Source of the DNA: Macrostomum hystrix
Lineage: Eukaryota; Platyhelminthes; Macrostomidae
Direction: 5' to 3'
Length of the DNA stretch: 64,000 nucleotides
Assembly (NCBI GenBank): GCA_950097015.1
Contig: CATNEN010000001.1
Coordinates: 13,938,501 to 14,002,500, forward strand
Made by a program: the position numbers and the translations under genes. This document shows positions 10,790 to 22,200 of the stretch, one piece after another (within the stretch, counting starts at the first letter, position 1; every line of letters begins with the position of its first letter). A model generated the notes under the pieces. The model was not told where the DNA came from, did not search any database, and worked only from the letters and a program-made list of their open reading frames with translations.

Positions 10790-12590
10790 CTTGGGCAGGG
10801 CAGTACGTACTTCGTGGCACTGGGAAAGTCCAAGTGAGTTAGGTCATAGACTGGCTGCAGCAATATGCGGGACAGAAATTGGCACTTGACATCCCCTTTG
10901 CTAAAGACCGCGCCTTGGAGGTGAGAGATATCGCTCCAAAGGCAGGAGTAGGGTCAGTAGCCACTTCGGTCCCAGTCGAGGCCATGTCGGTTATTCGTGA
11001 GCCAACGGCAGGTTCGGGGCTGTCCTTTGTCCAAAAAGCTCAAAGCAATGCTGTGGTCGGTAGCAATAGTAATGAGTCATAGTTCTTTAATCACAAAATC
11101 CTCTCTCTTGTACAGGCGCGGAAATCCTTTAAAGCCAATGATAATCATCTTGGCCACTTGATCCAACAAAACTCGCCCAACCATGTTGAGACTGCTTCTT
11201 CTTATCGTCTTGAAGTCGAGGCTATTTCGAGCTCCTCCGGCATAGTATTGTATCTCCTAGGTTGGGTCAGGCCAGAGAGGGTGGATCGGGTGGGGTAGGG
11301 GGGTCGCCCGAAGACACCCAGGTCGTCGACCCACGGGTAGCTAGGGACGGAGAGAGGCGCGAAGTTTCGCAGCCGAGGATTGTGAGGAGTGGTTTCCCCG
11401 CGGCACCCAGAAAATGAAGAAGACTGTAACGACTCGGTCTTACCCGCACAAGTGCGACACAGTGCGTGGCCGGCTATTTACTCGCTCGAAGTACTCGTGA
11501 GAATTGTTGGGTGCCGTAGTTTCGGCTCTTACTGATGTTCAGGGTATTATTCCGGTTCCCGAGCGCCAGATGAGAAAGGCCGCTCGGGCTAAAATACCCC
11601 GGGCCCAGCCAGGGGGGCGGCAGCCTAAGCCGCGGCTAACGCGACACAAAACAGAATACACGCACAAAAAGGGTGGGGTTGAGGCTCAAGGCCTCCCTCA
11701 GCCAGGCCGGCGGAGGGGCGGGTGGCTCGCTCTGACCAAGCGGCTAGCCCACCCCACCTCCCCCGGCCCACGGCCCGCACAGCGCCTGGCCGATCAATAG
11801 GTTCAGAAAAAGGCTCCGCATCATTACCGCCCAGCGGATCAAGCGTTTCTCGCCTCGGTGTGTTGAGAAAAGTAGCAATTTTGTCAAGGTTTTTTTCCTA
11901 ACTTTGCATGAATTGCATATAATTATATGGAAAATTACAACCATTGTTGTGCATGATAATTGACACCCCGTTATCATGCTCTTAAAAATCTGAGCTAGAT
12001 TACTTTGTATATCGACACTCTTGATTTTATGCACAAGTGTTCCTTCACTGTTTATTAGTTGTATGGATTTCAATCTGAGATTTCAGTTTCAGGCTTATGC
12101 AAGAAAACTTCTCCAGTTTGTCGTGACACAATTGTAGTTTCTCGATACTTTACCCTGTATTCTAATGAGCTTGTGTATTTAATTTTCACCTACGTTGTAC
12201 AAGGGCGCGAAAGCTGAATCTGAGATCAAGGTGTGGAAATGTTGTGTCAGTGCGGAAAAATTCTCGGTATTTTACATCATAAAACATGGTGGAGCTGAAT
12301 GTCATGATTTGTTCATGAAATTTCACTCACTAAAGCAGTAGGGTAGTAGCTAAGCTGTTTTGTTTTTATATTCACTCACAACGTACGTAGATTATCACTT
12401 ACCCTTATGGGATTGGAAAAACTAGCCCCTCCTAAACCCACCCATTTTTGCGGATTAGCGTTACTGGCCTCGATTGTGCAAAAATTCACTCGACTGTACA
12501 GGCTGGCAATTCAATGTTTGCTGTTGATTTGTTCAGACTTGAGTTGATAAAAAAATTCTTCGATTTCTTTGAACAAAAAATGGAAGTCAA
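10790..12590. other. Spacer with a GC-rich block
   Basis: 11250-11800 is strongly GC-rich (for example cccgggcccagccagggggg) in a more AT-rich setting. It has a 98-codon plus frame (11504-11800) of low-complexity basic composition that I do not believe. Its make-up suggests part of a retroelement leader or LTR, but I could not find ends. The other parts show nothing I can assign. Confidence 0.4.
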
Positions 12591-12599
12591 GCAAATTCT

Positions 12600-12780
12600 C
12601 AAGCAAAGCAAACGATGCAGGCAGGGGCACTGGTGTGTACTGGCGCCGCAGGCTGGGCGCTGACGTTGCAGGCAAAGCACTGAAGTTGTAGGCTGACCAC
12701 TGACGTCGCAGGCAGAGCACCGACGTCACCAGCAGAGCACCGACGTCGCAGCCAGGGCGCTGATATCGCCAGGCTTTGGC
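12600..12780. repeat. Degenerate repeats of about 22-24 bp
   Basis: Seven or so loose copies of a unit like gcaggcagagcaccgacgtc. It lies just beyond the 3' side of the minus-strand integrase remnant. Confidence 0.5.
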
Positions 12781-13079
12781 GCTGCGACGATACCCATCGC
12801 CTTAATTGTACCTGCCGACAGAGGCGGCCCATGTCCCCCTCCCAGAATGCCAGGTTAAGTACAAACAAAAAACATACGGCACAAATAAGCCCTACACCAA
12901 AACGAACATACAGTAAAGTACGAGGTAAAAAATACGCAGCTAGTAAGGCTTGGGGCCCCTTCGACCACTTACACCGAACAGTTTGACGCAAATGAAAATC
13001 CGGTGATTCCACCAAGCCTGCTGCTGGATGCCGCTTGCTCGCGTCACTGGCGTCAGTACAGCACAGGCTGGCCATAGCG

Positions 13080-14050
13080 CTCAGGCTTTCGGCTTGTCCT
13101 GCCGGACCTTCGCGGCTCGAACTCTACCTCCACTTGCTCCTGCTGCTCCCGCGGCTGCTCGCCTTACGCATCTGGGTTAGGCCTCGCTGGGTCTTGCGAC
13201 TGGTGTCCAGGATGCCAGTCTTCCTCAAGTTCTTCCTCATCTGATCTTGCTCGAGATCTTCAGCTTCGGGCTCGACGTCGTCCGGCTCGGTTTCCGGCAC
13301 TTCCTACTCCTGTGCCTGGCACTTCCGGAGGTTGTTGAAGTGGACGACTTTCATTTTTCTCCGGTTTGACGCATTCTCCACATTCAACAGAACCTCGGAG
13401 ATTTTGGAGAGAACTTACACTGGACCACGCCAACTGATGTGGAACTTCGCTGCTTCGTCGGGCTTCAGTGCGGGGCTGTAGATAAAGACGCGGTCGCCCT
13501 CCTTGATGTCGGAACCACGAGTTCTTTTATCGTAGTGGTCCTTCTGCCGCCTTTGATACGTGTTTAGCTGCACCCGAGCGGCGCCATGAGCAGTCTGCAA
13601 TTTGATTTCCAGCTCTTGGACGAATTGCACATGTGAGCTCACGCGCTGTGCCGGCTGGTCAGACAGATCGATAAGGCAGGCGCATCTCAGAACCATAGAC
13701 CATGTAATGGGGCGTGTAGCCTGTGGCTTTGTGGACGCTCGATCGGTACGCCATCAACGCTGAACTAACAAACTCTTCCCAGTTGTTCCGTCCGAAGTCT
13801 TTTAAGCAGCACTTAAGCATGGACTTCAAGCTCTTGTTGAAGTTTTTCGACCTGTCAATTTCCGCTTGGATGGCAGGCTGTAGTCCGCGACTTCCTGATC
13901 TCGAGCATCCGGCATGTTTCGCGCACGATTTGCGACTCGAAGTTTCTTTCTTGGCCACTGTGCAGCGTATTCGGTCAACCATGCTGACTAATCCATCTGT
14001 CGAACAGGACATTTGCCACCGTCGTCACTTTCTGGCTTGCTCGCAAGCCA
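13080..14050 (-). pseudogene. Decayed Ty3/Gypsy integrase C-terminal half
   Basis: In minus-strand order: an RNase-H-fold core piece (LHSGQERNFESQIV, matching the usual lHSDqGrnFes signature but with Gln for Gly context changes), then NWEEFVSSALMAYRSSVHK, ATGYTPHYMVYGSEMRLP, a linker (YQRRQKDHYDKRTR, DIKEGDRVFIYSP) and the start of a GPY/F module (FHISWRGP). At least three frameshifts or stops separate the pieces and no reverse transcriptase is seen. This enzyme would insert retroelement DNA into chromosomes; here it is dead. The acidic stretch nearer 13250 is the usual C-terminal tail. Confidence 0.8.
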
Positions 14051-14059
14051 GAGAATAAA

Positions 14060-14690
14060 CTATTCCGTGTTAAATTTTCCTATGATCTCACAGTTATGAG
14101 AGTAGTAATGCAGGTTCATAAAGAGGAAAACTAATCTCAGTTTTGATTGGTTATTTAAGGGAAAGAGAACGAATATTTTGTACAGACTCGTTGCTGGAGG
14201 ACATCAATGGTGAATTTCAACGGTGAAGAGTTTGTATTGACGTTGATCATTGAGAGAACGCGAGAGAAAAATTACAATTGCTTAATGATTTCTGCAAAGT
14301 TATAGTAACTATCATAGTCCTTTATAATTACTCCATACTTGTGATACCAGTGTCTTTGGAGAGCTTGATTAATATTATGAACATTGATATCGACGTCGGG
14401 CCAATATTTCCTCATGTACTCGCTGCATTCTAGTTTGCATCGGTACTTACTCTTGTAATTAGGCACGTGCACTTTGTGCTATACTATACTCACAGAATAC
14501 AACTCACAAACTGATCTGGAAGAATAAAAGTAGAGAATTTAGTATACAGAGACAGATTTTTGGAGAGGCAGAGAAGAATTAAAGCTTGATGAAAATCTCA
14601 CACTAGATTATAATCTAATCTTAAAAAATTAATCCTAGATTACAAACAAAGCTTTAAAATCTCACCCCACATAAGAATTGCCACCCCACA
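14060..14690. other. Spacer with an unassigned 66-codon minus frame
   Basis: A minus frame at 14272-14472 (KYRCKLECSEYMRKYWPDVD, then QRHWYHKYGVIIKDYDSYY) has a natural-looking composition but no family I recognise; it may be a transposon fragment. No other feature is seen. Confidence 0.35.
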
Positions 14691-14810
14691 TCGCTATTTG
14701 ATGCACACTATCCATTTGTCTGAATCTGCTCAGGAATCTTCCGAGAAATCGCTATTCAATCCACAATCAATCAATCGAAATCTACTTAGAAGTCTTCTAA
14801 AAAATCATAT
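14590..14810. repeat. Relics of two minisatellite families
   Basis: 14590-14670 resembles one to two units of the array at 21750-23240 (tcacactagattataatcta). 14690-14810 resembles the terminal units of the array at 2026-2995, followed by the same flank (aatcaatcaatcgaaatcta). The second relic marks the left end of the duplicated segment around copy 2. Confidence 0.7.
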
Positions 14811-15562
14811 TGTTGCAGGGCTATTCTATAATATTTAACATCCCACGGATGCCACCAAAGTTGTACTAGGGCGGATCTCACTACTGTTGTTTGTCTCAAT
14901 TTAATAGATATTTAGACTGGCGGTCCTTAAATGGGCCGTTTTAACTCCTCAATATGGTAGCGTATGTATTGCACGAGCGGTAAGTAGGCAACTGTATGCG
15001 TTTCCAGTCAATTAGGCGTCCCCGAGATTAGAGTTTAGCAGTTTCCCTTTTGTAATATTCTTGGTATAAATCTGAGTATAATTCTTAGTATGGTTCTTAG
15101 TATACTTCTGAGTATATTCCTCAATGTTCTCCTCTCCTAAAATGAATAACACAATACACCTCTTTTCAAGGCACTCTTTTTATATCTTGGATAAACACTT
15201 TCAAACAACGACTTTCAGGGACTTTCAAGTTTACTCACAAAGTTTTTCAAGCTTTAACAACAACTTCAAGGTTAACTACAAGGTTATTTTTCTGTCTGAA
15301 AGTTGCGGCTTTTTATACACACAGGATTTCGCATTTGTTAAAATGGCGGATTTTAGCAAAATAATATTTACACGGTGGTTATTAAAACAAAGCATTTTAT
15401 ACAGTAATTATTTTTAATACGGTAAAAAGCAAAACAAAATTGTTATTTTCAACTTTAAGATTTTTATACTTATTTTTAGTTTTGAGTCTTTTTATAAAAC
15501 GTTTACAACAAAAACATGAAACATATTTACACTAAAACTGATAATGTTTTTACACCGTTACA
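14811..15562. mobile_element. Candidate solo LTR (752 bp) with 4-bp target duplication
   Basis: Compared with copy 1 (3020-3070), copy 2 has extra DNA here. It begins TGTTGCAGGG and ends CCGTTACA, so it has the TG...CA ends of an LTR, and ATAT lies on both sides (14807-14810 and 15563-15566) where the empty site has a single one. No internal coding region is present. BEL/Pao or Gypsy origin cannot be told apart. Confidence 0.55.
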
Positions 15563-15704
15563 ATATTTATTTATTATTTCATTTGCCATGTTCTACCTGT
15601 TAGGAATCTGTTAGAATATCTGGTGTACATCGCTTGAAGGGACAGAAGATTCTTTATTTGCGCTATTGCGATGAGCAATGGGCTTACATTTTTAATACTG
15701 ATAG

Positions 15705-16258
15705 TGTTGTACCTGTGGTAGCGTCGTACACACAATCGGTAAAATAACCAAGACAGGGATCGCTAAGACTCAGAGGGGGTTTACCGGCCTCAACACTGAT
15801 GCTTCGTAGCAGTGGAGCAACCGGGTAGTCAGGCTTGGATATCAAAGTTTTCCCACAATGGTCAAGTCAGAGATCAGGAATTTCTAAGTGTCTAGATTTT
15901 CCGGGACTTAAAAACAAATTGCGAGTCTTTTAGTTTTGGAACTTTAACTCAAACTCAATCCAAAAGGCTAGCCTTAGCCTACGCTCGTGGGTGCTCGACT
16001 AGGGTACTTGTGGTGAGCTACCACGATGCAAACACCATTCCGTGTATTCGTCGGACTGTCTTCAACTTATTGAAGGAGCATTTGAGCGATGTTCTGCCAG
16101 TCTTCTTCCGAAGCGAAGCGATAGCACCATGGCGTGCAATGTGAGTCAGTGCGCAGACAGCTGGAGCGAGAGAGAGAAAGAGAAGGGGTGGCGAGTTGAA
16201 ATGAGTGTGCCCGGGTAACCGCGATTTCCCTACTCCCAAGCTCTCCCACAGTACCAAG
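15705..16258. mobile_element. Unclassified insertion relative to copy 1
   Basis: The flanks (gggcttacatttttaatact before and aaaactattttggaattgtc after) are adjacent in copy 1 at 3150-3220, so about 550 bp were gained here or lost there. The segment starts tgttgtacctgtgg and ends near cccacagtacca, a weak inverted pair. A second solo LTR is possible, but no target duplication is evident. Confidence 0.4.
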
Positions 16259-16659
16259 ACTGCTCTGAAAACTATTTTGGAATTGTCATGTGTGAAATGT
16301 CACGAATAGAAGAAAATATGAAGTAACACCATGGAGGAAAGAATAGAATGGAGTGCCAATCTGAGCCGCTTATTTTTGTTTCGCTCGATCTTCCCTTTTA
16401 ACATCCCGTTCCCCCCGTTCCTTCCTATTGGCTCGTGACTGCCATAGACGAACTCGTTTTCGTCCCCCTCTGAAAGTACTATCATGGACTATATGACAAC
16501 ACCATTTTACCCTCAATTTTGAACAACAGTAACTTCTATAGTAACAAACTCCACATCAATTTCGACAGTGTATCGCTTTGAGGGAAAAAACTACATTCTA
16601 TTTTGACAGCGTCAACTTCAATTTTGACAAATAATATTTTTAACCCCTGCTGTGCAAAC

Positions 16660-16883
16660 CCCTGCCTGCCGGATCGAACAATGGCGTATGCAGTGGTCCT
16701 CTTTATCCCCAATTGTATCGCAAGGCGTACGAAGTCCTCTCCGTTCTCATGGGCTGTAATGAGACGCTGTCTGTCCCGAACAGAAATCCGGCTGCATCCC
16801 GCTGGCTGCTGTTGTTCGTCGATTGTTTCGTTGGTTTCCTCAGTCCTTTCTTCCAGCATTGAATCCACGTCTTCGTCGATCAT
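16660..16883 (-). pseudogene. Transposase N-terminal fragment with helix-turn-helix
   Basis: The minus frame from ATG at 16883 starts acidic (MIDEDVDSMLEERTEETNET), then gives a clear helix-turn-helix: RISVRDRQRLITAHENGEDF, VRLAIQLGIKRTTAYAIVR. Such a head is common in eukaryotic transposases related to the IS630/Tc1 group. The frame then runs into the inverted end, so no catalytic DDE domain remains. The fragment lies between the ends of the foldback element and was probably captured or left by internal deletion. Confidence 0.6.
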
Positions 16884-17634
16884 TTAAAGTTTTGTAAATT
16901 ATGGAGTATGGAAAGCAGACGCAGTGGAAGCGAGTGGGGTGCTTGACTGAACTGAAGTGACGGAGAAAAATTGCTTACATAAACATATATGAGGTCTGGA
17001 GATTTCGTCAAAATGTCAAATTGAGATGTCAAAATTGAATGTAGTTTGACTATACTGAAGTGGAGTTGACAAAATTGAAGCAGAGATTCCGTAGAATTTA
17101 CCATAGAGTCACTTTCGAAGCGGCGAGTGTTAAATTTGAAAAGGATTTTTAAGATATCGGGATAGGCAGACTTAAGCTTGTTGCATTGAACTAACAGAAA
17201 AAAGTATCAGACTGGATAGGTGATTTTAAACTAAAGAAACATGTAAAGAACTTTCTGATCTCTCACATATGTCATAATACCTGGTCATTGCTCACGTGGC
17301 ATGGTTTTTTTTCAAGATTTTGCACAGCAGGGGTTAAAAATCTTATTTGTCAAAATTGAATGAGACTTTGTCAAAATTGAAGTTGACGCTGTCAAAATAG
17401 AATGTCGTTTTTTTCCCTCAAAGCGATACACTGTCGAAATTGATGTGGAGTTTGTTACTATAGAAGTTACTGTTGTTCAAAATTGAGGGTAAAATGGTGT
17501 ACGCAGGATATAACTTTCAGAGGGGGGCGAAAACGAGTTCGTCTATGGCAGTCACGAGCTAATAGAAAGGAACGGGGGGAACGGGATGTTAAAAGTGAAG
17601 ATCGAGCGAAACAAAAATAACCAGCTCAGATTGG

Positions 17635-17679
17635 CCAAGGACTTCTATATAATAGATGCTATTATATAGAAGTCCTTGG
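17635..17679. mobile_element. Tiny palindromic insertion (45 bp) inside the foldback element
   Basis: A 20-bp perfect inverted repeat (starts ccaaggacttctatataata) with a 5-base loop gatgc interrupts the right end of the foldback element; the left end shows the uninterrupted sequence. ATTGG is repeated on both sides (17630-17634 and 17680-17684), a 5-bp target duplication (6 with one shared base). Confidence 0.75.
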
Positions 17680-17825
17680 ATTGGCACTCCATTCTATTCT
17701 TTCCTCCATGAGTAACACACGCTAATTTTGTCAGTCATTGCCATAGACAATAGCAACTGAATCAGCTCTTAAGCATTCAGACCCAGTGTGAGTTAAGCAG
17801 CCCAGTCGAGACAAACACATTAGTC

Positions 17826-17861
17826 CACAGATTCTATATTACAGATAATATAGAATCTGTG
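17826..17861. mobile_element. Tiny palindromic insertion (36 bp) with 8-bp target duplication, 14 bp before the ATG of copy 2
   Basis: A 16-bp perfect inverted repeat (starts cacagattctatatta) with a 4-base loop. CATTAGTC flanks it on both sides (17818-17825 and 17862-17869). Copy 1 has the single, empty site (3393-3400, cattcgtc) so the gain is visible directly. In an mRNA it would form a stable hairpin just before the start codon. Confidence 0.8.
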
Positions 17862-17875
17862 CATTAGTCTGTCCA

Positions 17876-18557
17876 ATGAGACGTCGCCGAGCGGGTCAGT
17901 GCAGAGTTCTGCTCAGCCAGGTTAAGGAGCCGGAGGACCCCCATGCTAAGTGTCAGGCTGCCGTGGACCTGATGGTCAGCCGGGTGAGTCGGGCCCTGGA
18001 GGAAATAAATCGCCGAGAAGAGGCCAGGGCCAGGGCTGCCAAGGAGGCTCAAGCTGAGGAGTTCCTGCTGAGAAACTACAGCCGGTTGAAGCACCTGGCC
18101 AAGTTCAACATAGCCAGACGTCAGACTCGGACAGTGCAAGATTTTAGCCAGAAGGTCGAGAAATCTGACGCAGCAGATCAGCCGCTGGACGAATGCCAGG
18201 TGAGACCGTTACTGATGGAACAATTCTCCATGATGTGCTAATATTTCTGACCATGGAAACCTCCAAAATGGATTTGAGGCTGCCATCGTGGATTTAGGAG
18301 CACTATCGATGATTTGCGGTTGAACATCAAGGATTTGGGAGCACTATCGATGATTTGATTTCGTGTTGAGCACCCAGGATTTGGGATTGGAATCGAGGAT
18401 TTAAGGTTTAAAGGAATGCTAGGAATGCATGTGACCCTATTTTACAGTGTTAAGGTCGTCAACCTCAATTTCAGATTAGACATAATAAACAGCAGCTACA
18501 ACAGCAGCAGCAGCAGCTACAAAAGCAGCAGCAGCAGCAGCTACAACAGCAGCAGCT

Positions 18558-18589
<32 letters not shown>

Positions 18590-18792
18590 TACAGCAGCAG
18601 CAGCAGCTACAGCAGCAGCAGCAGCAGCTACAACAGCAGCAGCTACAAAAGCAACAGCAGCAAGCTACGCGGGTTTGGCGTCGCGGGAAGTATTCGCGTC
18701 AGCCCACAGCCGCTCAAGTTGATGAGGCTATCAAGCAGTCAGCCGACGAAGAGAAGACCTTGACAAAGAAGCTATTGTTTGACAGCTACTGA
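17876..18792 (+). CDS. Duplicated Gln-rich gene, copy 2 (compact form, two exons)
   Basis: Exon 1 is 17876-18199 and exon 2 is 18475-18792, joined in phase 0 through GCCAG|gtgaga and tcaatttcag|ATTAGA; the product is 213 residues. Exon 1 has exactly the same codon number as in copy 1 and is clearly homologous (MRRRRAGQCRVL, EPEDPHAKC, EINRREEARA). Exon 2 is a Gln/Leu tract, then a linker (VWRRGKYSR) and the shared tail QPTAAQVDEAIKQSADEEK, ending DSY-stop. It lacks the 27-bp array and the Pro-rich extension. The frame is intact, so it may be functional; the family is unknown to me. The charged N-terminal helix plus Gln-rich tract suggests an assembly or nuclear protein, which is inference only. 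Confidence 0.65.
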
Positions 18793-19256
18793 TGCTTTTG
18801 TGGCAGTTGCGGCGTTGTTGGGTCGAAATATTGTTTAATTTGACTTTTCCAAATTTTAATTCGCCACATTTTTTTCGTGTAAGCACGAGCGTAGGTTTTC
18901 ATTATTTTCGGGTAAATAGATTTTTTATAACACGAACCGAATATTCTTACGAAAGTATTTAGCTCTAGATGGCATAATAAATTTACTAGCTGTTTGGTTC
19001 TCTTCACAACTTCATTTCCAACTGAAATAACCCTTAATTGCTGTTCAAATTGGGATAAAAAACAGACTTTGAATAAACGCGAGCTACTCTACTAAGCTTT
19101 AGTTATTCAGATAGAAGAAACATTAGCAAATGAAACAAGGACTCTAGATTGTTTTTATTTACAATAGTCAATAAGATAGCGCATGGAATAAGTCACTGAA
19201 CACATTATAATTTAGGGCTGAACTGCTCCTTCGGAGGGGATTTTAGTGGCCGTTAT
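18793..19256. other. AT-rich spacer between copy 2 and the OCRE gene
   Basis: Contains the 3' flanks of two convergent genes. No gene or repeat is supported. Confidence 0.6.
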
Positions 19257-22200
19257 TCACAACGCCGCACTTTGACTATCGGCGGCCTCAGAGGCGGCCC
19301 AAGCTGCCAGCCACTGGGCATACCTGGCCGAGTCGCTGGTTGGCCAATAAGAGCCTGCCCAATCGTCCCAGAACAGGTAGCAACAATCTGTGGCATTGTA
19401 GAATAGTCTACTAGTGGCGCAGTAGTACAACCCGGTGGCTGCGTCGTAGTGAAGGCCGGAGCTGGGCTCGTACTGCAGCCGGGACATGTCCGGCGCTATC
19501 GGAGGCACCGGCAGCTGGGGCTTAGTAGCGCGGCTAGAACTGTCGCAATAGTCTCTGAGCCAGTCGGAACTGTCCATGAAATCGCAGGGGTTCGAGCATC
19601 GATGAATTCTGAGCAGCTGCGAAGGTTCTTCAACGAAGCCAGCAGCTACGGATAGAAGGACGGCGCCTCCGAGGTGACGACAGCTGAGGCATTCCGGGAT
19701 TTAGGATGAGTTTATGTTTCAGGATTGCTAGTCTATTTACTAGAATGGATTGCTAGTCTATGCACTAGAATGGATTGCTAGTCTATGCACTAGAATGGAT
19801 TGCTAGTCTATGCACTAGAATGGATTGCTAGTCTATGCACTAGAATGGATCGCTAGTCTATGCACTAGAATGGATTGCTAGTCTATGCACTAGAATGGAT
19901 TGCTAGTCTATGTACTAGAATGGATTGCTAGTCTATGCACTAGAATGGATTGCTAGTCTATTTACTAGAATGGATTGCTAGTCTATGCACTAGAATGGAT
20001 TGCTAGTCTATTTACTAGAATGGATTGCTAGTCTATGCACTAGAATGGATTGCTAGTCTATGTACTAGAATGGATTGCTAGTCTATTTACTAGAATGGAT
20101 TGCTAGTCTATGCACTAGAATGGATTGCTAGTCTATTTACTAGAATGGATTGCTAGTCTATGCACTAGAATGGATTGCTAGTCTATGCACTAGAATGGAT
20201 TGCTAGTCTATGCACTAGAATGGATTGCTAGTCTATGCACTAGAATGGATCGCTAGTCTATGCACTAGAATGGATTGCTAGTCTATGCACTAGAATGGAT
20301 TGCTAGTCTATGTACTAGAATGGATTGCTAGTCTATTTACTAGAATGGATTGCTAGTCTATTTACTAGAATGGATTGCTAGTCTATGCACTAGAATGGAT
20401 TGCTAGTCTATTTACTAGAATGGATTGCTAGTCTATGCACTAGAATGGATTGCTAGTCTATGTACTAGAATGGATTGCTAGTCTATGTACTAGAATGGAT
20501 TGCTAGTCTATGCACTAGAATGGATTGCTAGTCTATTTACTAGAATGGATTGCTAGTCTATGCACTAGAATGGATTGCTAGTCTATGCACTAGAATGGAT
20601 TGCTAGTCTATGCACTAGAATGGATTGCTAGTCTATGTACTAGAATGGATTGCTAGTCTATTTACTAGAATGGATTGCTAGTCTATGCACTAGAATGGAT
20701 TGCTAGTCTATGCACTAGAATGGATTGCTAGTCTATGCACTAGAATGGGTTGCTAGTCTATGCACTAGAATGAATTGCTAGTCTATGCACTAGAATGGAT
20801 TGCTAGTCTATGCACTAGAATGGGTTGCTAGTCTATGCACTAGAATGGATTGCTAGTCTATGCACTAGAATGGATTGCTAGTCTATTTACTAGAATGGAT
20901 TGCTAGTCTATGCACTAGAATGGATTGCTAGTCTATGCACTAGAATGAATTGCTAGTCTATGCACTAGAATGGATTGCTAGTCTATGCACTAGAATGGGT
21001 TGCTAGTCTATGCACTAGAATGGATTGCTAGTCTATGCACTAGAATGGGTTGCTAGTCTATTTACTAGAATGGATTGCTAGTCTATGCACTAGAATGGAT
21101 TGCTAGTCTATGCACTAGAATGGATTGCTAGTCTATGCACTAGAATGGATTGCTAGTCTATGCACTAGAATGGGTTGCTAGTCTATGTACTACAAAGAAA
21201 TTCTCACACGTGGTGGTTGTCCGGATCCACAGCAGGATCCAGGTGCTGACGCATCTGCCTAACCAGGTGCTCGTACTGTGGCTCCGCTTTCTCCTGTCGC
21301 GCCATGGCCTCGGCAACACTCTGAGCAGCTTCGGGAGACCAGACCTTGCCCAGACCGCAGGCGAAGCCAGCTCTGCTAGCCAAGTGAAAGTGCGAGCTGG
21401 CCAGCACTGTCACAGATAACAGCTGATCACTATCTAGAATTCGCTTTATAGACTTTGTGACAGAGTTCAATGCAGCCGACTTTAGCAGGCTCTGCTGGCC
21501 GAACAGGCACACAATGAGGCGAGCATTTTGATTGGTTGACGCTTTTAACAGCGAGGGTAAACTGGCTAGGAGACCAGCTGCTGGCAGGCTGATTGGCTGC
21601 GCTGCCACCAGAAGCCGAAGCGGCTGCGAGCCTTCTGAACTGGCTGCGATTGGTTGAGCTACGACAGCTGTTTCTGATGGTGCACCGCTGCGAAAAACAA
21701 ATCGAAGCCTTTAATCAGATTCTGGCAATACTACTAAACAGCTAAAAAGTAAGCTTGGAAATCTCACACTAGATTATAACCTAAGCTTGAACATCTCACC
21801 CTAGATTATAACCTAAGCATGGAAATCTCACCCTAGATTATAATCTAAGCTTGAAAATCTCACACTATATTGTGATCTAAGCTTGAACATCTCACCCTAG
21901 ATTATAACCTAAGCATGGAAATCTCACCCTAGATTATAATCTAAGCTTGAAAATCTCACACTATATTGTGATCTAAGCTTGAACATCTCACCCTAGATTA
22001 TAACCTAAGCATGGAAATCTCACCCTAGATTATAACCTAAGCTTGAAAATCTCACACTAGATTATAACCTAAGCTTGAAAATCTCACCCTAGATTATAAC
22101 CTAAGCTTGAAAATCTCACACTAGATTATAACCTAAGCTTGAAAATCTCACCCTAGATTATAACCTAAGCATGGAAATCTCACACTAGATTATAACCTAA

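Larger units (their letters stand above)
16330..17710. mobile_element. Foldback DNA transposon, about 330-bp inverted ends, 8-bp target duplication
   Basis: The ends are inverted copies of each other for about 330 bp (16330-16665 against 17325-17710), starting CATGGAGGAAAG and ending CTTTCCTCCATG. The 8-bp sequence AGTAACAC lies on both sides (16322-16329 and 17711-17718) and is single in copy 1. The ends contain many copies of a TTTTGACA / TGTCAAAA motif, likely transposase-binding subterminal repeats. The inside carries only the N-terminal part of a transposase. An 8-bp duplication fits hAT, P or Merlin superfamilies, and CA-ended termini fit hAT or P best. A 45-bp hairpin is nested in the right end. 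Confidence 0.85.

Noticed and set aside
11504-11800. 98-codon plus frame, Pro/Arg/Lys-rich
   Set aside because: GC-driven open frame without recognisable domain or gene context.
18416-18763. Ser/Tyr-rich plus frame over exon 2 of copy 2
   Set aside because: Wrong frame; splicing from exon 1 in phase 0 gives the Gln/Leu frame, which also matches copy 1.
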